Positions 11,400-22,946 of a DNA stretch of 64,000 nucleotides are shown one piece after another (position 1 is the first letter of the stretch; the number at the start of each line of letters is the position of its first letter). The notes under the pieces were generated by a model. It searched no databases. It was not told the origin of the DNA and saw only the letters and a list, made by a program, of their open reading frames with translations. The stretch is from assembly GCF_035046485.1 (NCBI RefSeq), contig NC_085137.1:500360536-500424535 (forward strand), written 5' to 3'. Position numbers and translations under genes: made by a program. Origin of the DNA: Aedes albopictus. Taxonomy: Eukaryota; Arthropoda; Insecta; Diptera; Culicidae.

Positions 11400-13490
11400 A
11401 TGGATTCCTCCAGAAATACCTCTATCTATTCATACAGTGATTTCTCTAGGCTTCCTTATGGATTCCTACCGATTTTTCTTTCAATAAACATTCCTTAGTA
11501 TTCTCGAGGCAGTCCTGATGGGGTTGTACATACTAGAAATTTCTGCAGAGATTGGTCCAGCAATTTCTTCTAGGATTTCTTTGAAAATTCTTACTTTGAT
11601 ACTTCTCGGAATTCTAGGGATTCCTCTAAAATTTTTTTATTGTGATTCCTTCAAGAACTCCTCGCGGGATTATTCAAGACAATCTTCCTGGGATCCTTTC
11701 AGAAGTTTCTCCGGTGATTCTTACAGGAATTCTTCCAGAGATTTTATTCAGAGATTCTTCCAGCAATTTCTCATGGAATTCCTCCAGGAGCTTTTATTGG
11801 CCTCCCTCCGAGAATTGTGGCTAGGATTGCTCAAGCAACTCCTGCTGTGATTCTTGCGGCTATTTCTCTTAGAACTCCTCCAAAAATTCTCACTGTGGTA
11901 CCTTCAGGTATTATACTAGGGAAGTTCCAGAAATTCTTCCGGAAAATCTCACTGGGATTTTTTTTTAACTCCTTTCGGTGATTCTTCAAAGGTTTATCCA
12001 GGACTTCCTCCAGAGTTTCTGCCAGAAATTCCACAGAGGATTTCTTCAAGAAATTCTATTGATCTTTCTCCATGAATTCCAGCTGGAATTCTTCAAGCAA
12101 TCCCCATTAGGACTCCTTTCAGAAATACTTCTAGGGTCTATTCATCCAGGCATTTGTTAGAGGAACTACTTCTATGATACCTCCCGGACTTCTAAGAATT
12201 CCTCCAGATAACTGTGGAACTTTACAAATTATGCTCGGATTCTTCTAGAGCTTCTCCTGGCTTTTTTGCTGGTATCTTTCCAGGCAAACTTCCTGGAATT
12301 CTTGCAGAAATTTCTTTGATTATTCTACCACGGATTTCTCCGAGGACTCATCCAGGAATTCCTTCAGAGATTTTATCCAAAGATTCCTCCAGAAATTCCT
12401 GCAGAAACTGCTTTTGGCCTTCCTCCAAGGATACCTCACACAACTTTTCCTGTGGTTCTTCCAGAAATTCCTCCAGAAATTTTTACTAGAATACGTCCAG
12501 AAATTCTTCTAGTGATTCCCATACTAATTTATCCTGGCATTGTGGCTGGAATTCTTCCGAAAATCTTCCTGAGATTCCTTCAGAAATTCCTCCTGCGATT
12601 CATTCAGGGCCTTCGTTATAAATTCTTCCAAAATACCTTTACCGGTTCTTGCAACGACTTCTCTAGGTGTTCCAAGAATTTTTTCTTTGGATTTTCCCAG
12701 GCATTTCCTGTATAGTTTGCTCCAGCAATTCCTCCTAGGATTTATGCTGAGATTTCTACAATGATATATCCCAGAATCCTTCTAATAATACCTTCTGAGA
12801 TTTTTCTTGTGATTTCTTCATAATTTTTATCCAAGATATTTTATCCAAGGATTCTCTCATAAGCTTCTCATGCTCTTCCTTCAGGAATTTCAGCTGGATT
12901 TCTCAAGCTATTCCTGCTGTGATTCTTCCAGCAATTCCTCCTAGGACTCCTCCAGAAATTCTTACTGAAATAGCTCCCGGAATTCTTCTAGGTATTCTTC
13001 TAAAAATTTCACCAGGGATTCCTCTAAATACTTGCTGGGATTAATCAAGGCAATCTTTATAGGAGCCTTGCCTTCAGTGTTTCCTTCTGGAAATCCTGAA
13101 GGATTTTTTTTCCTGGGATTTCTCCAAATATTTATCATTGGATTCCTCCAGGAACCCCTCTTGACTTTCATCCACGATCTCCTCCTGGAATTCCATAAGC
13201 GATTCCTGCTGCCTCTAATGTTTCAGCAATGCCTCCTAGGTCTTCTCCAGAAATTCTTATTGTGATACCTGCAGGAATCCCTCTAGGGATTTCTTCTGGC
13301 TTTCTTGCTGGGATTATTCTAGGCAATTTTCCTTGGATACTTTCAGAAATGCCTTCGATTCTTCCAGGGATTTTTCGTAAGACTCATCTAGGAGATCCTC
13401 TAGAGTTTTTATTCATGGATTACTCTAGAAATTATCATAACATTACTCCTGGAACTCCTCTTTGCCTTCTTCAAGTAATTCCAGTTATAT
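11400..13490. repeat. Degenerate array, T/C-rich orientation
   Basis: About 2 kb of drifting units such as GGAATTCCTCCAGAAATTC, with the pyrimidine-rich sense on the plus strand. Several 60-110-residue frames cross it. All translate to compositionally monotonous peptides and are rejected as genes. Confidence 0.85.
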
Positions 13491-13607
13491 AAATATAAAT
13501 CTCTAGAGGATTCCCTAAAAGAATTTCGGGAATAGTTGAAATTTCCAGAGAAAGCATAGGATGTGTAACTAGAAAAATCTCTTGTGAAATCCTATAGAGA
13601 TGAACGG

Positions 13608-13712
13608 GAAAAACTTGTAAATTATTAGAAGGCACAGAATATTGCTAATTGTCAAATTGAGAGATGGGTGGGATTCGAACCCACGACTCCGTCTTCGCTA
13701 GACCGTAGTATG
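13608..13712 (-). mobile_element. tRNA-headed SINE, family 1 (truncated)
   Basis: It shares the 'agaaggcacagaat' and 'caaattgagagatg' body with the copies at 10.9 and 59.2 kb, then the B-box complement GGGATTCGAACCC and CACGACTCCG. It ends inside the head at GACCGTAG, and the spacer between body and head is deleted. Confidence 0.7.
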
Positions 13713-13714
13713 GT

Positions 13715-14870
13715 AATTTCTTTGCGAGTTCCTTCAGCATGTTTTTTTTTTAATTTCTGCGGTAGTTTCATTGGAATTCAATTTATTTTTTTATAATTTC
13801 AGTGGCTATTCTTCTGAAATTATTTTAGAATTTTTTTTCACAATAAAAATTTCGAAGAAATATGTACTCAAAGAATTTTAAGAAATCATCAAAGGAATTC
13901 CTGAATAAAATTTTGAAAGAATTCCAAAAGTAATTGTCGTAGTATCACCGTGAAAGAATTTTTAAAGAACCACCAATTTTTTTTTTTTTTCAAATAAATT
14001 CTCGAAGGAAATCTTAAAAAAAAATCCGAATCAATTTCCAAAGGAATTACGGAAGAAGTTCGTAAAGTAATTATCGAAGTTTTCAAAATTACCATGGAAA
14101 TTGCTCTATAAAATTCCCAAATAAATTTTCAATGCAAGTAATANNNNNNNNNNNNNNNNNNNNNNNNNNNNNNNNNNNNNNNNNNNNNNNNNNNNNNNNN
14201 NNNNNNNNNNNNNNNNNNNNNNNNNNNNNNNNNNNNNNNNNNNNNNNNNNNNNNNNNNNNNNNNNNNNNNNNNNNNNNNNNNNNNNNNNNNNNNNNNNNN
14301 NNNNNNNNNNNNNNNNNNNNNNNNNNNNNNNNNNNNNNNNNNNNNNNNNNNNNNNNNNNNNNNNNNNNNNNNNNNNNNNNNNNNNNNNNNNNNNNNNNNN
14401 NNNNNNNNNNNNNNNNNNNNNNNNNNNNNNNNNNNNNNNNNNNNNNNNNNNNNNNNNNNNNNNNNNNNNNNNNNNNNNNNNNNNNNNNNNNNNNNNNNNN
14501 NNNNNNNNNNNNNNNNNNNNNNNNNNNNNNNNNNNNNNNNNNNNNNNNNNNNNNNNNNNNNNNNNNNNNNNNNNNNNNNNNNNNNNNNNNNNNNNNNNNN
14601 NNNNNNNNNNNNNNNNNNNNNNNNNNNNNNNNNNNNNNNNNNNTCGGAATTGCCGATAAAATTTTCAAAAGATGCGTGAAAGGTGTTTAGTATCAATTTC
14701 TAAACATATTATCAAATAAATTCTTAAAGAAATTGCCGAAGGGGATCTAAAGATATTACCGAAGAAATTTGCTAAATCCTAAGGAATAACTGAGAGATTT
14801 GCAAAAGAAGTCTTAATTGAAATAAATTGCAAAATAATTTCCAAAATACAAACTCGATGTATTACACGCA
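13715..14870. repeat. Degenerate array, A-rich orientation, around the gap
   Basis: Drifting GAAATTCCTGAA/AAGAATTTT-type units with homopolymer runs, interrupted by the gap. The orientation is opposite to the array at 11.4-13.5 kb, so the two could fold on each other. Confidence 0.6.
14144..14643. other. Assembly gap (500 N)
   Basis: Exactly 500 N, a round number typical of a placeholder gap of unknown true size. It lies within array sequence, which explains why assembly failed here. Frames running through it are meaningless. Confidence 0.98.
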
Positions 14871-15218
14871 ATCAAGGTATCAAGTTTCCAAACCTCACAT
14901 CAGTACAATGGTTTGGATTTTCCAAAAAAAGCTGTTCTTTAAAATATAGCACGTATGAATTTTCGTTCTATTTTTTAACCGCAACGCAGTATATCATTAT
15001 ACTAAGAAATTGAGGGTGGATCGGTATTTCCTTTTACAAAAATAGCAAAATAACCTAGAAGCCACTGAACCGGGCACCCCCTAGGCACCCCCTAGGAAAA
15101 AATCCTAGATACGCGTTGTTGTAAAAAGTACAACACTACCAAAAAACCTCGTTCGTCGTATACAACGCGAGCGCGGTGCAGTTTCGGTTGCTTGATGGCG
15201 CGCGTCCTGGAAGGTTAA

Positions 15219-16075
15219 GCAATTTTAAACGGGTTTTTGGTGAATTATTATTCTTATTTTTATTTTATTATAGAAATTTTCAGCCCAAGGTCAAGCAAGC
15301 CCTAGGCTGAAAAAATTTCTGCCAATGCGATGTTCGGCGACTACCAATGGAGCAACGGGAGGATACATTATATGAATTGGTAAGTTCGTTTCATACTATT
15401 ATTTTATTGTGAATGTTTAGTAGAAGGTGTTTCACGTATACCATGGAAGGTGTGCGTACCTTAATAGTTTTATTGCGATAATAACAGATAGACATCTTTT
15501 ATAGGTTTACTAACCGTTTATTGTATAGCTCATCATTTCAAGGCTCTGTCTCAATTTGGATATTAAATTTGACAGTTCCAAAAAAGACTTTTTTATGTAT
15601 ATCGATCAGTGTTGTCATCTGAAATCACAATTCCGAATAGTGAATGGTCACATGTGAGAGTCAGTATTCAAACTTACTCTGAACACATGGGGAAAACGAT
15701 CGGGACCACTTTGATCGAATCGATATTCTCGAAAGTGTTCTGTAAGTAATTGTGTTCAAAATTTAGGAGAATCACAACTTAAATGCAACTTAAACTACTG
15801 CACATTGGCTTTACTGGGGAAGCTTTGTGTTGGAATTTCTGTGATAATGAACGATAGTATTATTAGCGTTAACTGGGCAAAATCGATTTCGCACAGGTTG
15901 TTAGTTTTGTGCCCAACAATATCGGTTAAAAATCATACACACGTGACTAAGTGGTACAACGGCAGCCAGTCGCCGATAATAAAGTGTGTCGCGCCACTGT
16001 TATGCAACCGTCTTCCAATATGTGACCCACATCGGTGACAGTATAGTTACAGTTAGATGAAACATAAGACCAAAA
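15219..16075. other. Unassigned stretch; short SINE-like piece at its start
   Basis: At 15,245-15,310 a TTATTATAG-AATTTTCAGCC segment matches the tail of the SINE family seen at 16.1 and 32.5 kb. At 15,348 an ATG in good context (CTACCAATGG) opens 11 codons that run into GTAAGT at 15,381. This could be a small first exon or chance. Nothing else is recognised. Confidence 0.4.
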
Positions 16076-16150
16076 ACGATTATTATTATTATTATTACTT
16101 TATTATAGAGATTTTCAGCCCTAGGTTGGTTCATCTCTTCTCCGCCAAAA
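16076..16150 (-). mobile_element. SINE family 2 tail fragment
   Basis: A (ATT)n tract, then TTATTATAGAGATTTTCAGCC and CCTAGGTTGGTTCATCTC, match the 3' half (minus strand) of the complete copy at 32,475-32,644. The tRNA-like head is missing, and unrelated sequence with the hammerhead-like motif follows. Confidence 0.55.
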
Positions 16151-16172
16151 ACACGATCAAATTAGTTTCCCC

Positions 16173-16200
16173 CTGAAGAAGACACTAACCGTGTCGAAAC
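16173..16200 (+). ncRNA. Hammerhead-ribozyme-like core, possible Penelope-type relic
   Basis: Seen: CTGAAGA (16,173-16,179), one extra A, a perfect 5-bp stem GACAC/GTGTC with a TAACC loop, then GAAAC (16,196-16,200). The hammerhead core is CUGANGA, stem II, GAAA. Known: Penelope-like retroelements carry small hammerheads. Against: the extra A between core and stem II is not canonical, and stem I pairing (16,155-16,172 with downstream) is weak. It may be a decayed or look-alike motif. Confidence 0.35.
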
Positions 16201-16210
16201 GTTGGGCAAG

Positions 16211-17310
16211 TATTAAACATCGTTTGTTAATTTAAAACTGCGTAGCTGGTTTTAATGATAGTTGAAACGATACAGTCGAGCCTCCAGTAAAAGACAACGT
16301 ATACTTATTTATGTAACCTTAAAGATTTTGAGAGCCTAGCAAAAATCTTTCACCATCTTGCAATTTTTATGTTTTTGGGCACCAAAATAAATAAAAATAC
16401 ATTATAACAAAACTGTATATTTAATGACGCTTGGAAAAATTCAGGCCTGAAAAGATTAAATACAGATATGATGATTCTAAAAATTGCCGATCTTGGTTAG
16501 AGGTCATCTGACATTACCCTTTGTTGGTGCAAATGTGTTGCCCCACTGACGTACATACTGTGTCAATATATCTATGTATCGTGTCCCCTAGTGTAGTGCA
16601 ACAAATAAAGATGTCTTCTCCATACCTTCGCCATGGTCGGACGGTTACCTAATGATCGATTTAATTTATGTTAGACAACGAAGGAAAGAAATGTCCCACC
16701 CGTGCGAGATCACCCTTATTTTGTTTTCAATGCGTTCAAGTAACGTGAAATGAGCTCACCAATTGGATCATCCTTGCAATGGTCGAGCACATCTATTTTT
16801 TTTCACAGTATGGTTATCACTTGTAGATTTTTATTGTAAAAATCTTCAAAATGCAACCTGGTACTTGTACTTCTGCAGAAACATATCTAAAAATCAAGCC
16901 ATTCTGCCATTATACCGCTCAAAAGATCCAGCCAGGAGGAAAAACTTGCAAAAGGAAAATTGATTGTAATTTTATTCCTACTTAAATGTGGCCGTCGTCT
17001 ACTTTTCGCGTTTTCCGTTTGGTGCCTTTCCCGGAATCTAATTTGGGCAGGTGGGCTACCGACCGAACGACTCGATTCTTTGAATGCGGAACACGCGGAT
17101 GGTTTCGTTCGATGGAGCCTAGTAAATGTGAACGACACACTCCGTCAACGAACCGTAATAACTTTTTCGACTTTATTTATTCTCCTTGCTTCGATGGGGG
17201 TTTCCTTAACCCGTCTCAAGGCTCTGTTTCGAATGTGTTTCTTGGGTGGGGTTGTTGGTGGCAGGACAAGGAGGGATCGATGGAGCCCTTGTTGGGTCGC
17301 GTGCGTGGGT
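16211..17310. other. Unassigned stretch
   Basis: No gene recognised. Two overlapping same-strand frames (16,960-17,379 and 16,986-17,330) cross a GC-richer patch. Their peptides show no domain I know, and the first runs into the MITE at 17,311, so neither is called. Confidence 0.45.
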
Positions 17311-17715
17311 ACCCGAGCAGGAGAAAATAGCTTAAGAATACCAAACTCAGGTATGCAAAATCCAATCCCTGCAACCTGAATGAGGTATTAAGAAACCCTG
17401 CATAAGAGGTAAAATACCTAAAATAATAACTGGTGTGTATTCTACGAATACCACATGAATAATGACATCAGGTATTGCAATACCTCATAAATAACCGACG
17501 ATTTTCCCATATAAAAGGTGATATTTCCATAATTGCATAATACCTCACGCAGTCCTCAATACCAAACCAATAACTGGTTGAGGTATTTTTTGCCGACGAC
17601 TCAATACCTACCCAATACCAAAAACAGGCTATTTCCAATACCTGGATAACCGACCAATACCTAGTCTTGGTATGATACCTCCAGTTATGTGTCAGTTATT
17701 CATTTCTGCTCGGGT
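17311..17715. mobile_element. MITE with ACCCGAGCAG termini
   Basis: It begins ACCCGAGCAGGAGAAAATAG and ends with the imperfect complement, TTTCTGCTCGGGT. The 405-bp interior is dominated by short AATACC/GGTATT motifs on both strands. The same terminal sequence bounds the elements at 21,565-26,253 and 45,350-45,871, so this is one family. There is no coding capacity. Confidence 0.75.
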
Positions 17716-18284
17716 GGTTCAAGGGCTTCGTTTCTGGTTGAGCGGATTTTAGGCCTTCCGTCATCGTCGCTGTGCGGTTCGATTGCGTCTCTGGATACAC
17801 GTCCGTGCTTTTCATGTGAGCGGGTGTACTTACTTATTTGTGACGACATCGTTGTTTGGTGTGTGACACAAACTGCACACCATGGGAAACGAACAACAAC
17901 AACCGTTTAGCAAGCACTCGTCTAATATGGTTAGCAGTAATCAAGTCAACGACGAGTCAACTGCCTCCCGCCAAGTACAGACGTACGTACGTAGAGCTAT
18001 AGTTGTCAGTTAGCAGACACTCAACGGAACGATGAATGCGTTCGATTGAGACCGGGTCAGAAACGTGCAGCCTCAGCTGAATCACCACTTTGGTCGCACC
18101 GCGTATGCAGTAAGTCTCGACTTCGCAGAAGCAAGATTTTATTAGGATGATGATGATGATGACGAAGGTGGTGACATCAGTGTTATTACCCGGCGCTGCA
18201 ATTACATGGCCGGCTTGTATCCAGTCGTGTGGATGTTGTGGTTTTTATCAAACTATCTGAACCTGTTAGGACCCATATACCTAG
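17716..18284. other. Unassigned stretch
   Basis: No gene recognised. It contains a short GATGAT run (~18,146-18,163) and otherwise unremarkable sequence. Confidence 0.4.
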
Positions 18285-18385
18285 CCGAAACAGCAGACGC
18301 GCGAGTAGATTTGGCTGATAATGTCGAGTTCGATTCCTGGTCGGTCTTTTGTAATGGTCATATGCTAGATTTCCTAGGGTCATCC
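18285..18385 (+). mobile_element. tRNA-like SINE relic (Feilai-like)
   Basis: GAGTTCGATTCCTGGTCGG (~18,324-18,342) is a B-box match followed by a diverged 'tttgtaatgg ... cctaggg' body, as in other Aedes tRNA-related SINEs. The head upstream is weak and the tail is missing. Confidence 0.5.
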
Positions 18386-19305
18386 TAAAAATGACAATGA
18401 GTGGTGTTGGGAAGTCTTTCCTACGGATAATTCAATACTTATCGAAAGCAGATTCCATCGTGATCAGCTTCAATGCTGAAAGAACATTCCATAAAACATA
18501 CATTCTAGTATTTCGCTCAATTCCTAAGGAATAGCTTTCCAACACATTGCACACTCAGTTCCGTTTTTCTACTGAAAGGTTTCAATGTCTATACGCTAAA
18601 GTATTCTACCAGTGTTGCCAGTTTCACCCCATCCTTCTTTTAGTGAAACCTTTACAACAAGTGGCTGCCGAGTTTCCAAGAGCATCATGGATTACAGCAG
18701 ATAATGCAATGCTACAATTTGTTAACGAACAAAACTACTCTTGTAGATTTGAAGGACTGAATTGCCGAACAGTTTGGACCACCTAGAACATCCCAAGATA
18801 TGACTAACTGTTCCATATTCGTAAATATGACTGTTCAAATACGTATGAATATAAACCAAATGCAAAATCAACATTTAACGCTACTGGAGTGGCAATTACT
18901 TTGTTTTTTTTTCCAAAATTCGGCACCAACATTTCAAAAGGGTGTAACTGCTTTTGGATACATCAGCTTCTCTCAAAGCTGTGGATCGTAACGGGGGGTT
19001 GTAACGAAGTGTGACGATAGGGGGGTAGGGGTTTATGATATGCTACGTAGCTTTCTACTAAGCTCTCCGCTAAGCATTCCGCTTGGGTTTTGGGGGGGAC
19101 TTCCAGTGGAATTGTAGTGAGAACAATGGTAGAATCCTGTCTGTAAAGCGTAATAAGAGGGAGATTCAGCCTACGTAGTAAGAATTATAATGGAATTCCC
19201 ATGGTATGACTTGGGAAAGTTCAGTGGAACTGTAATTTCTATTGGCGTGAGTAGAAGAATTACATTGGAATTCTAGGAGAGATCTGATGCAAATCAGATC
19301 ACTAT
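18386..19305. other. Unassigned stretch
   Basis: No gene recognised. A G-rich patch with GCTACGTAGC-like text at ~18,990-19,090 resembles the end sequences of the MITE at 55.3 kb, but no paired terminus was found. Confidence 0.4.
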
Positions 19306-19560
19306 TGGCGACAAACATATCTAAAGGTCCAATCTGCAAAAGAGGCTCTCTTTGTCCCGATTCTCATTAAGTTATTACGATGATACAGTGGACATTTCGA
19401 CAATTTGTGATGTATAGATTTGAAAAGGATTGTTTAATCTACCTTCCGACGCAAGAAGTAAATCAAAATTCATAAATACTAGCACGTTATAATCGAAAGA
19501 GAGGAGTCTTAAAGAGAGTCTCTCATCTGCACTTGGGACCTATAGAAGTGTTCGGCCTGT
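19306..19560. mobile_element. ~255-bp MITE, copy A
   Basis: The left end CTAAAGGTCCAATCTGC...GAGGCTCTCTTTG is the complement of the right end AAAGAGAGTCTCTCATCTGC...GGACC...GGCCTG. It matches copy B at 52,814-53,072 at both ends and in length. There is no coding capacity. Confidence 0.75.
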
Positions 19561-20575
19561 ATTTGTCGAATCCTCCAGTATTTTTGCAGAAACTCCTTCT
19601 GGGATTCTTTCTGGAGTTCTTTCAGATGTTTTCAATGGAAATCTCCCAAGAGTTTTATTTTTCAAGGATTTGCTTTATGGAATTCCTTATGGCTTTTTTT
19701 TTTCAAGAGTTCCTTATATAATTTCTACAGGGCTTCCCTGAAGAACTTCTCCAGCAATTTCTTAAATTGCTGAAGGAACTTTTTTTTTAGAATATCTCAT
19801 GGTGTTCCTTCTGGATTTCTTAAATCAGTTCCTAACAGGAGAAGGATAACATTTCCACAGGAATTCCTTCTGGGAATTCCAGAAAAAAAAAACCTCTGAA
19901 AACATTCCAAAATTCCAATTATCCAGCTAACACTCCTGGTGAAATCTAAGAAAGAAAATCCTGGAGGAATTTCAGAAGGAACTATGGGATGGGAGGGATT
20001 GCTCGCGGAATTCTTAGAGATTCTGGTAGCAGTGAATGGAGGTGTCCTGAGAAAAAAAATCCAAGAAAAATCCCAGAAGGAACTCCTCGAGGAATCTCAG
20101 AAGAAACTTCTAGAAGATTTCAGGAAGGAATCCTTGAAGGAATCCAAAAAAGAACTCCTGGAGGAACCCCAGAAGCAACTCCTGGTGGGGTTTTAAAAGA
20201 ATGCAGGAAGAAATTCTTGCAGAAATCTCGGCATGAATATCTGAGTGAATTCCGGAAGGAGTTCTTGAAGGAAACCCAGAAGGAACTCCTGGAGGAATCC
20301 AGGAAGAAACCTTTTTAGGAAACCCGGAAAGAAGTTCTGATGGAATATCAAAAGAAATTCAGGTTGAAATCCCTGGAGAGATATCCGTAGAAACTCCTGG
20401 GAGAAAAGAGGAGAAGAAAACCTTGAAAGAACAACTATGGGATATGGATTAACTCGTAGAAAAACCTTAGACAAAACTCCTGGAGAAATTTCAGCAGGAA
20501 CTTTTGGAGGAATCTTAGAAAAAAAAACTCCGGAATGAATTCCTGGAGGAATCCCTGAAGGAACACGTGAAGCCT
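19561..20575. repeat. Degenerate array that switches strand midway
   Basis: From 19,561 to ~19,880 the units read T/C-rich (CCTTCTGGGATTCTTTCTGG). From ~19,930 to 20,575 they read A/G-rich (CTGGAGGAATCCCAGAAGGAA). The halves are imperfect complements around ~19,900, an inverted array that could form a hairpin. Frames at 19,939-20,318 and 20,193-20,474 are array by-products. Confidence 0.75.
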
Positions 20576-21564
20576 ATAGCTTAGTCAATGTTGAACCAAT
20601 TGGCTTGATCTTTTGTTCGCGATGAAATACGAATAATATCTAGCCGTGTCAAGTCAGTTGCTTTTAAATTGACTGAGTTATAGCAGAAAAGTGCCCAAAA
20701 TACCAAGTGCCCAAGAGTATGTGCCAGGCTCGGTACCCTATGTTTTCGTGCTATTGTTGGTTTTTCATACCATTCGTTAAACATATCATTTCGAGTTTAT
20801 TTTTTTGTTTTTTTTTTTTACATGAAAATTAGAGGAGGTTGTTCATCATGCTACGTCATTTATAGGGGGGGGCTATCCAAATTTGTGACGAAATGCTACG
20901 AGGGGGAGGGGGGTGTTAAAAATCGCTTTAAAAAGCCTACGTCATTTACGGACGCTCCCTTACTTGTATCGAGTGGATGATTTTATACAGCCATTTTCAC
21001 TCGGAGTCATAAACAACCCCTCCGACCCTAAAGGGTTAAACTAACAATACAAAAGGGTTTTTGACATTAAATGCTAAATGCTTATCAAATAGGATAATGT
21101 ATGCCGGTTATTCTATTGCAGATTCTGAACAATGAAAGCCTGCACATCTTATCTTGGTGGATTATTAGAAAACATGATGACTGTTGTGCACGATTCTAGA
21201 CAGACACTGAACGAAAAGAAAGTTAATGCACTAGGTACGAGTGATCAGATCACTATCAGTGGTGTATTGTGTGCGATTGCGTAATCCATGTATATAGTTG
21301 TATCGTCTTTTTCACCCACCTAGTAATTGACCTCTCGCAGAATTGATGTCAACTTGTTTCCGCGAATCGAGACAGAATGGAGTGAATCACACTGCAATGC
21401 CATTTTCACTTATTTCTTAGAGGCATTACTAACGGATCTGAAGTAGATGTTACCAACTCAGATAAACGAATAAATGTATGTAAAGTAAAATCATGTATAC
21501 GTAGTAACATAGAGTCACTTTTTCACATGTAGCAAAAATCAAAATTATATCTCATGTAAACTTC
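20576..21564. other. Unassigned stretch with repeat fragments
   Basis: At 20,583-20,700 'gaaccaattg' and 'gactgagttatagcag' resemble the centre of the MITE at 54.3 kb. At 20,840-20,960 G-rich CTACGTCATTTA(C/T)GGACG text resembles common Aedes repeat ends. No gene recognised. Confidence 0.4.
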
Positions 21565-21816
21565 CCCGAGCAGAGGAGAATAGCAAATAGATAACAACAG
21601 GATTACATAGCCTGTTTTTATATCATAATTTGTTATTGTTAACTTATCAAAATGTATCTTTTAAATAACATGTTTTGTTGGGCAATATTATTTTGTTATG
21701 CTTAATTTATTGGGATATATCCACAAGATAACATTTCAATAATATACTTTGTTGTAGAACAAGTTTAGTTATTATTCTTGTTGGCATCACTGACATCATT
21801 GATGTCTGCACCAGTC

Positions 21817-21824
21817 TATAAAAA
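21817..21824 (+). promoter_or_regulatory. LTR TATA box (TATAAAAA)
   Basis: The expected position for U3-driven transcription, about 38 bp into the LTR; the 3' LTR has the same box at 25,570-25,577. A second TATATA lies near 21,854. The start site is not visible with certainty. Confidence 0.5.
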
Positions 21825-22025
21825 GGAAAGAGTGATGACATGTTACCGGGCCGTATATAGAAGCTCATTCATTCACGTAGGCACAAAGCAATTTATAAAC
21901 AAAAGCAAATCCGATAGAAAGGAAGGAGAAATCTAAAATTTATTTCACTGTAGTTTAAATCTAATAGTAATATCTAAATCAATATTTGAAGTAAGTATTA
22001 AGATACTCTGTATATGCTCTATCTA

Positions 22026-22946
22026 CAGGGGATAGACAAAATGATCGGGACAGGCAAAATTTTCACTTTACAAAAAATGTTCAACTACCTGTAACTTTTC
22101 GAAAAGTGCATCAAATATTCTCAAATTTTTACTGTAAGTTCTTCAACTAGTTGTGTATCAGTGGACAAAATTTGGAAAAGATCGGACAATTCTTCACGAA
22201 GTTATAGAGATTTTTGAAAAAGATAAAATTATCCGATAGCCAACTTTGAGCTGTTGTATCTCCGGATTCAATGAACCGATTGCAATGAAATTTTGACCAT
22301 TCATGACTTATATAATGAACTCTGGAAAACATTTAACTTAAGTTGAAATTTTTAACAAGCCAAAAAGTTATAGCGATTTTATTTTTTTCACGATTTTTTA
22401 GTAAATTGGTCTATTTTTAATATGCATCCCATTACTTTTTCAATTTATTGACGGCTATGTTGTTACTTTCCTTCAAAACGCATTTATATATAAGTCAATT
22501 AGAGGGAAACTAAATGAGCTATAATTTGCATCTTGAATTTTGAAACAATGTTGATGTTTTGGATAATTTGGTGTTTTTTTAGAAAAATAATCTAATCGTT
22601 ATAACTTTCTTCCGTGTTAAGAATATTAAGTTAAGTCAATGGTTTTTCATAGCTCATTATATAAGTCATAAATGGACAAAATTTCATTGCATTCAGTTCA
22701 TTGAATCCGGAGATATAACAGCTCAAAGTTGGCTATCGGATAATTTTACCTTTTTCAAAAATCTTTATAACTTCGTGAAGAATTGTCCGATCTTTTCCAA
22801 ATTTTGTCCACTGATACACAACTAGTTGAGGAACTTACAGTAAAAATTTGAAAATATTTGATGCACTTTTCGAAAAGTTACAGCTAATTGAACATTTTTT
22901 TAAAAGTGAAAATTTTGCCTGTCCCGATCATTTTGTCTATCCCCTG
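22026..22946. mobile_element. 921-bp palindromic MITE in the 5' LTR, TA duplication
   Basis: It begins CAGGGGATAGACAAAATGAT and ends with the complement, with arms of about 330 bp and a ~200-bp centre. It is flanked by TA on both sides (22,024-22,025 and 22,947-22,948), and the 3' LTR has a single TA at the empty site. TA duplication and CAGGGG ends fit the Tc1/mariner superfamily. It is absent from the 3' LTR, so it arrived after the retrotransposon. Confidence 0.9.

Larger units (their letters stand above)
11191..15113. mobile_element. 3.9-kb non-autonomous element filled with degenerate arrays
   Basis: The ends are imperfect inverted repeats: ATTGGCGTAGCTAGG at the left, and near 15,098-15,115 the complement of AACGCGTATCTAGG. 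Each is followed inward by GGCACCCCCTAG-type boxes. The interior holds no gene, only drifting EcoRI-like arrays, a SINE piece and the assembly gap. It interrupts the TTAA MITE, so it is younger than that MITE. The true length is uncertain because of the gap. Confidence 0.55.
11172..15218. mobile_element. TTAA-ended MITE split by a larger element
   Basis: The left fragment (11,172-11,190) starts TTAACCCTTCAGCACGC. The right fragment (~15,114-15,218) runs from TTGTAAAAAGTACAACACT to GGAAGGTTAA. Joined, they equal the uninterrupted 125-bp copy at 43,566-43,690 (opposite strand). TTAA at both ends followed by CCC is typical of piggyBac-type elements, so a piggyBac-derived MITE is plausible. Confidence 0.75.

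Noticed and set aside
14106..14696. Frames of 175-196 residues on both strands
   Set aside because: They run through the 500 N gap and consist almost wholly of unknown residues.
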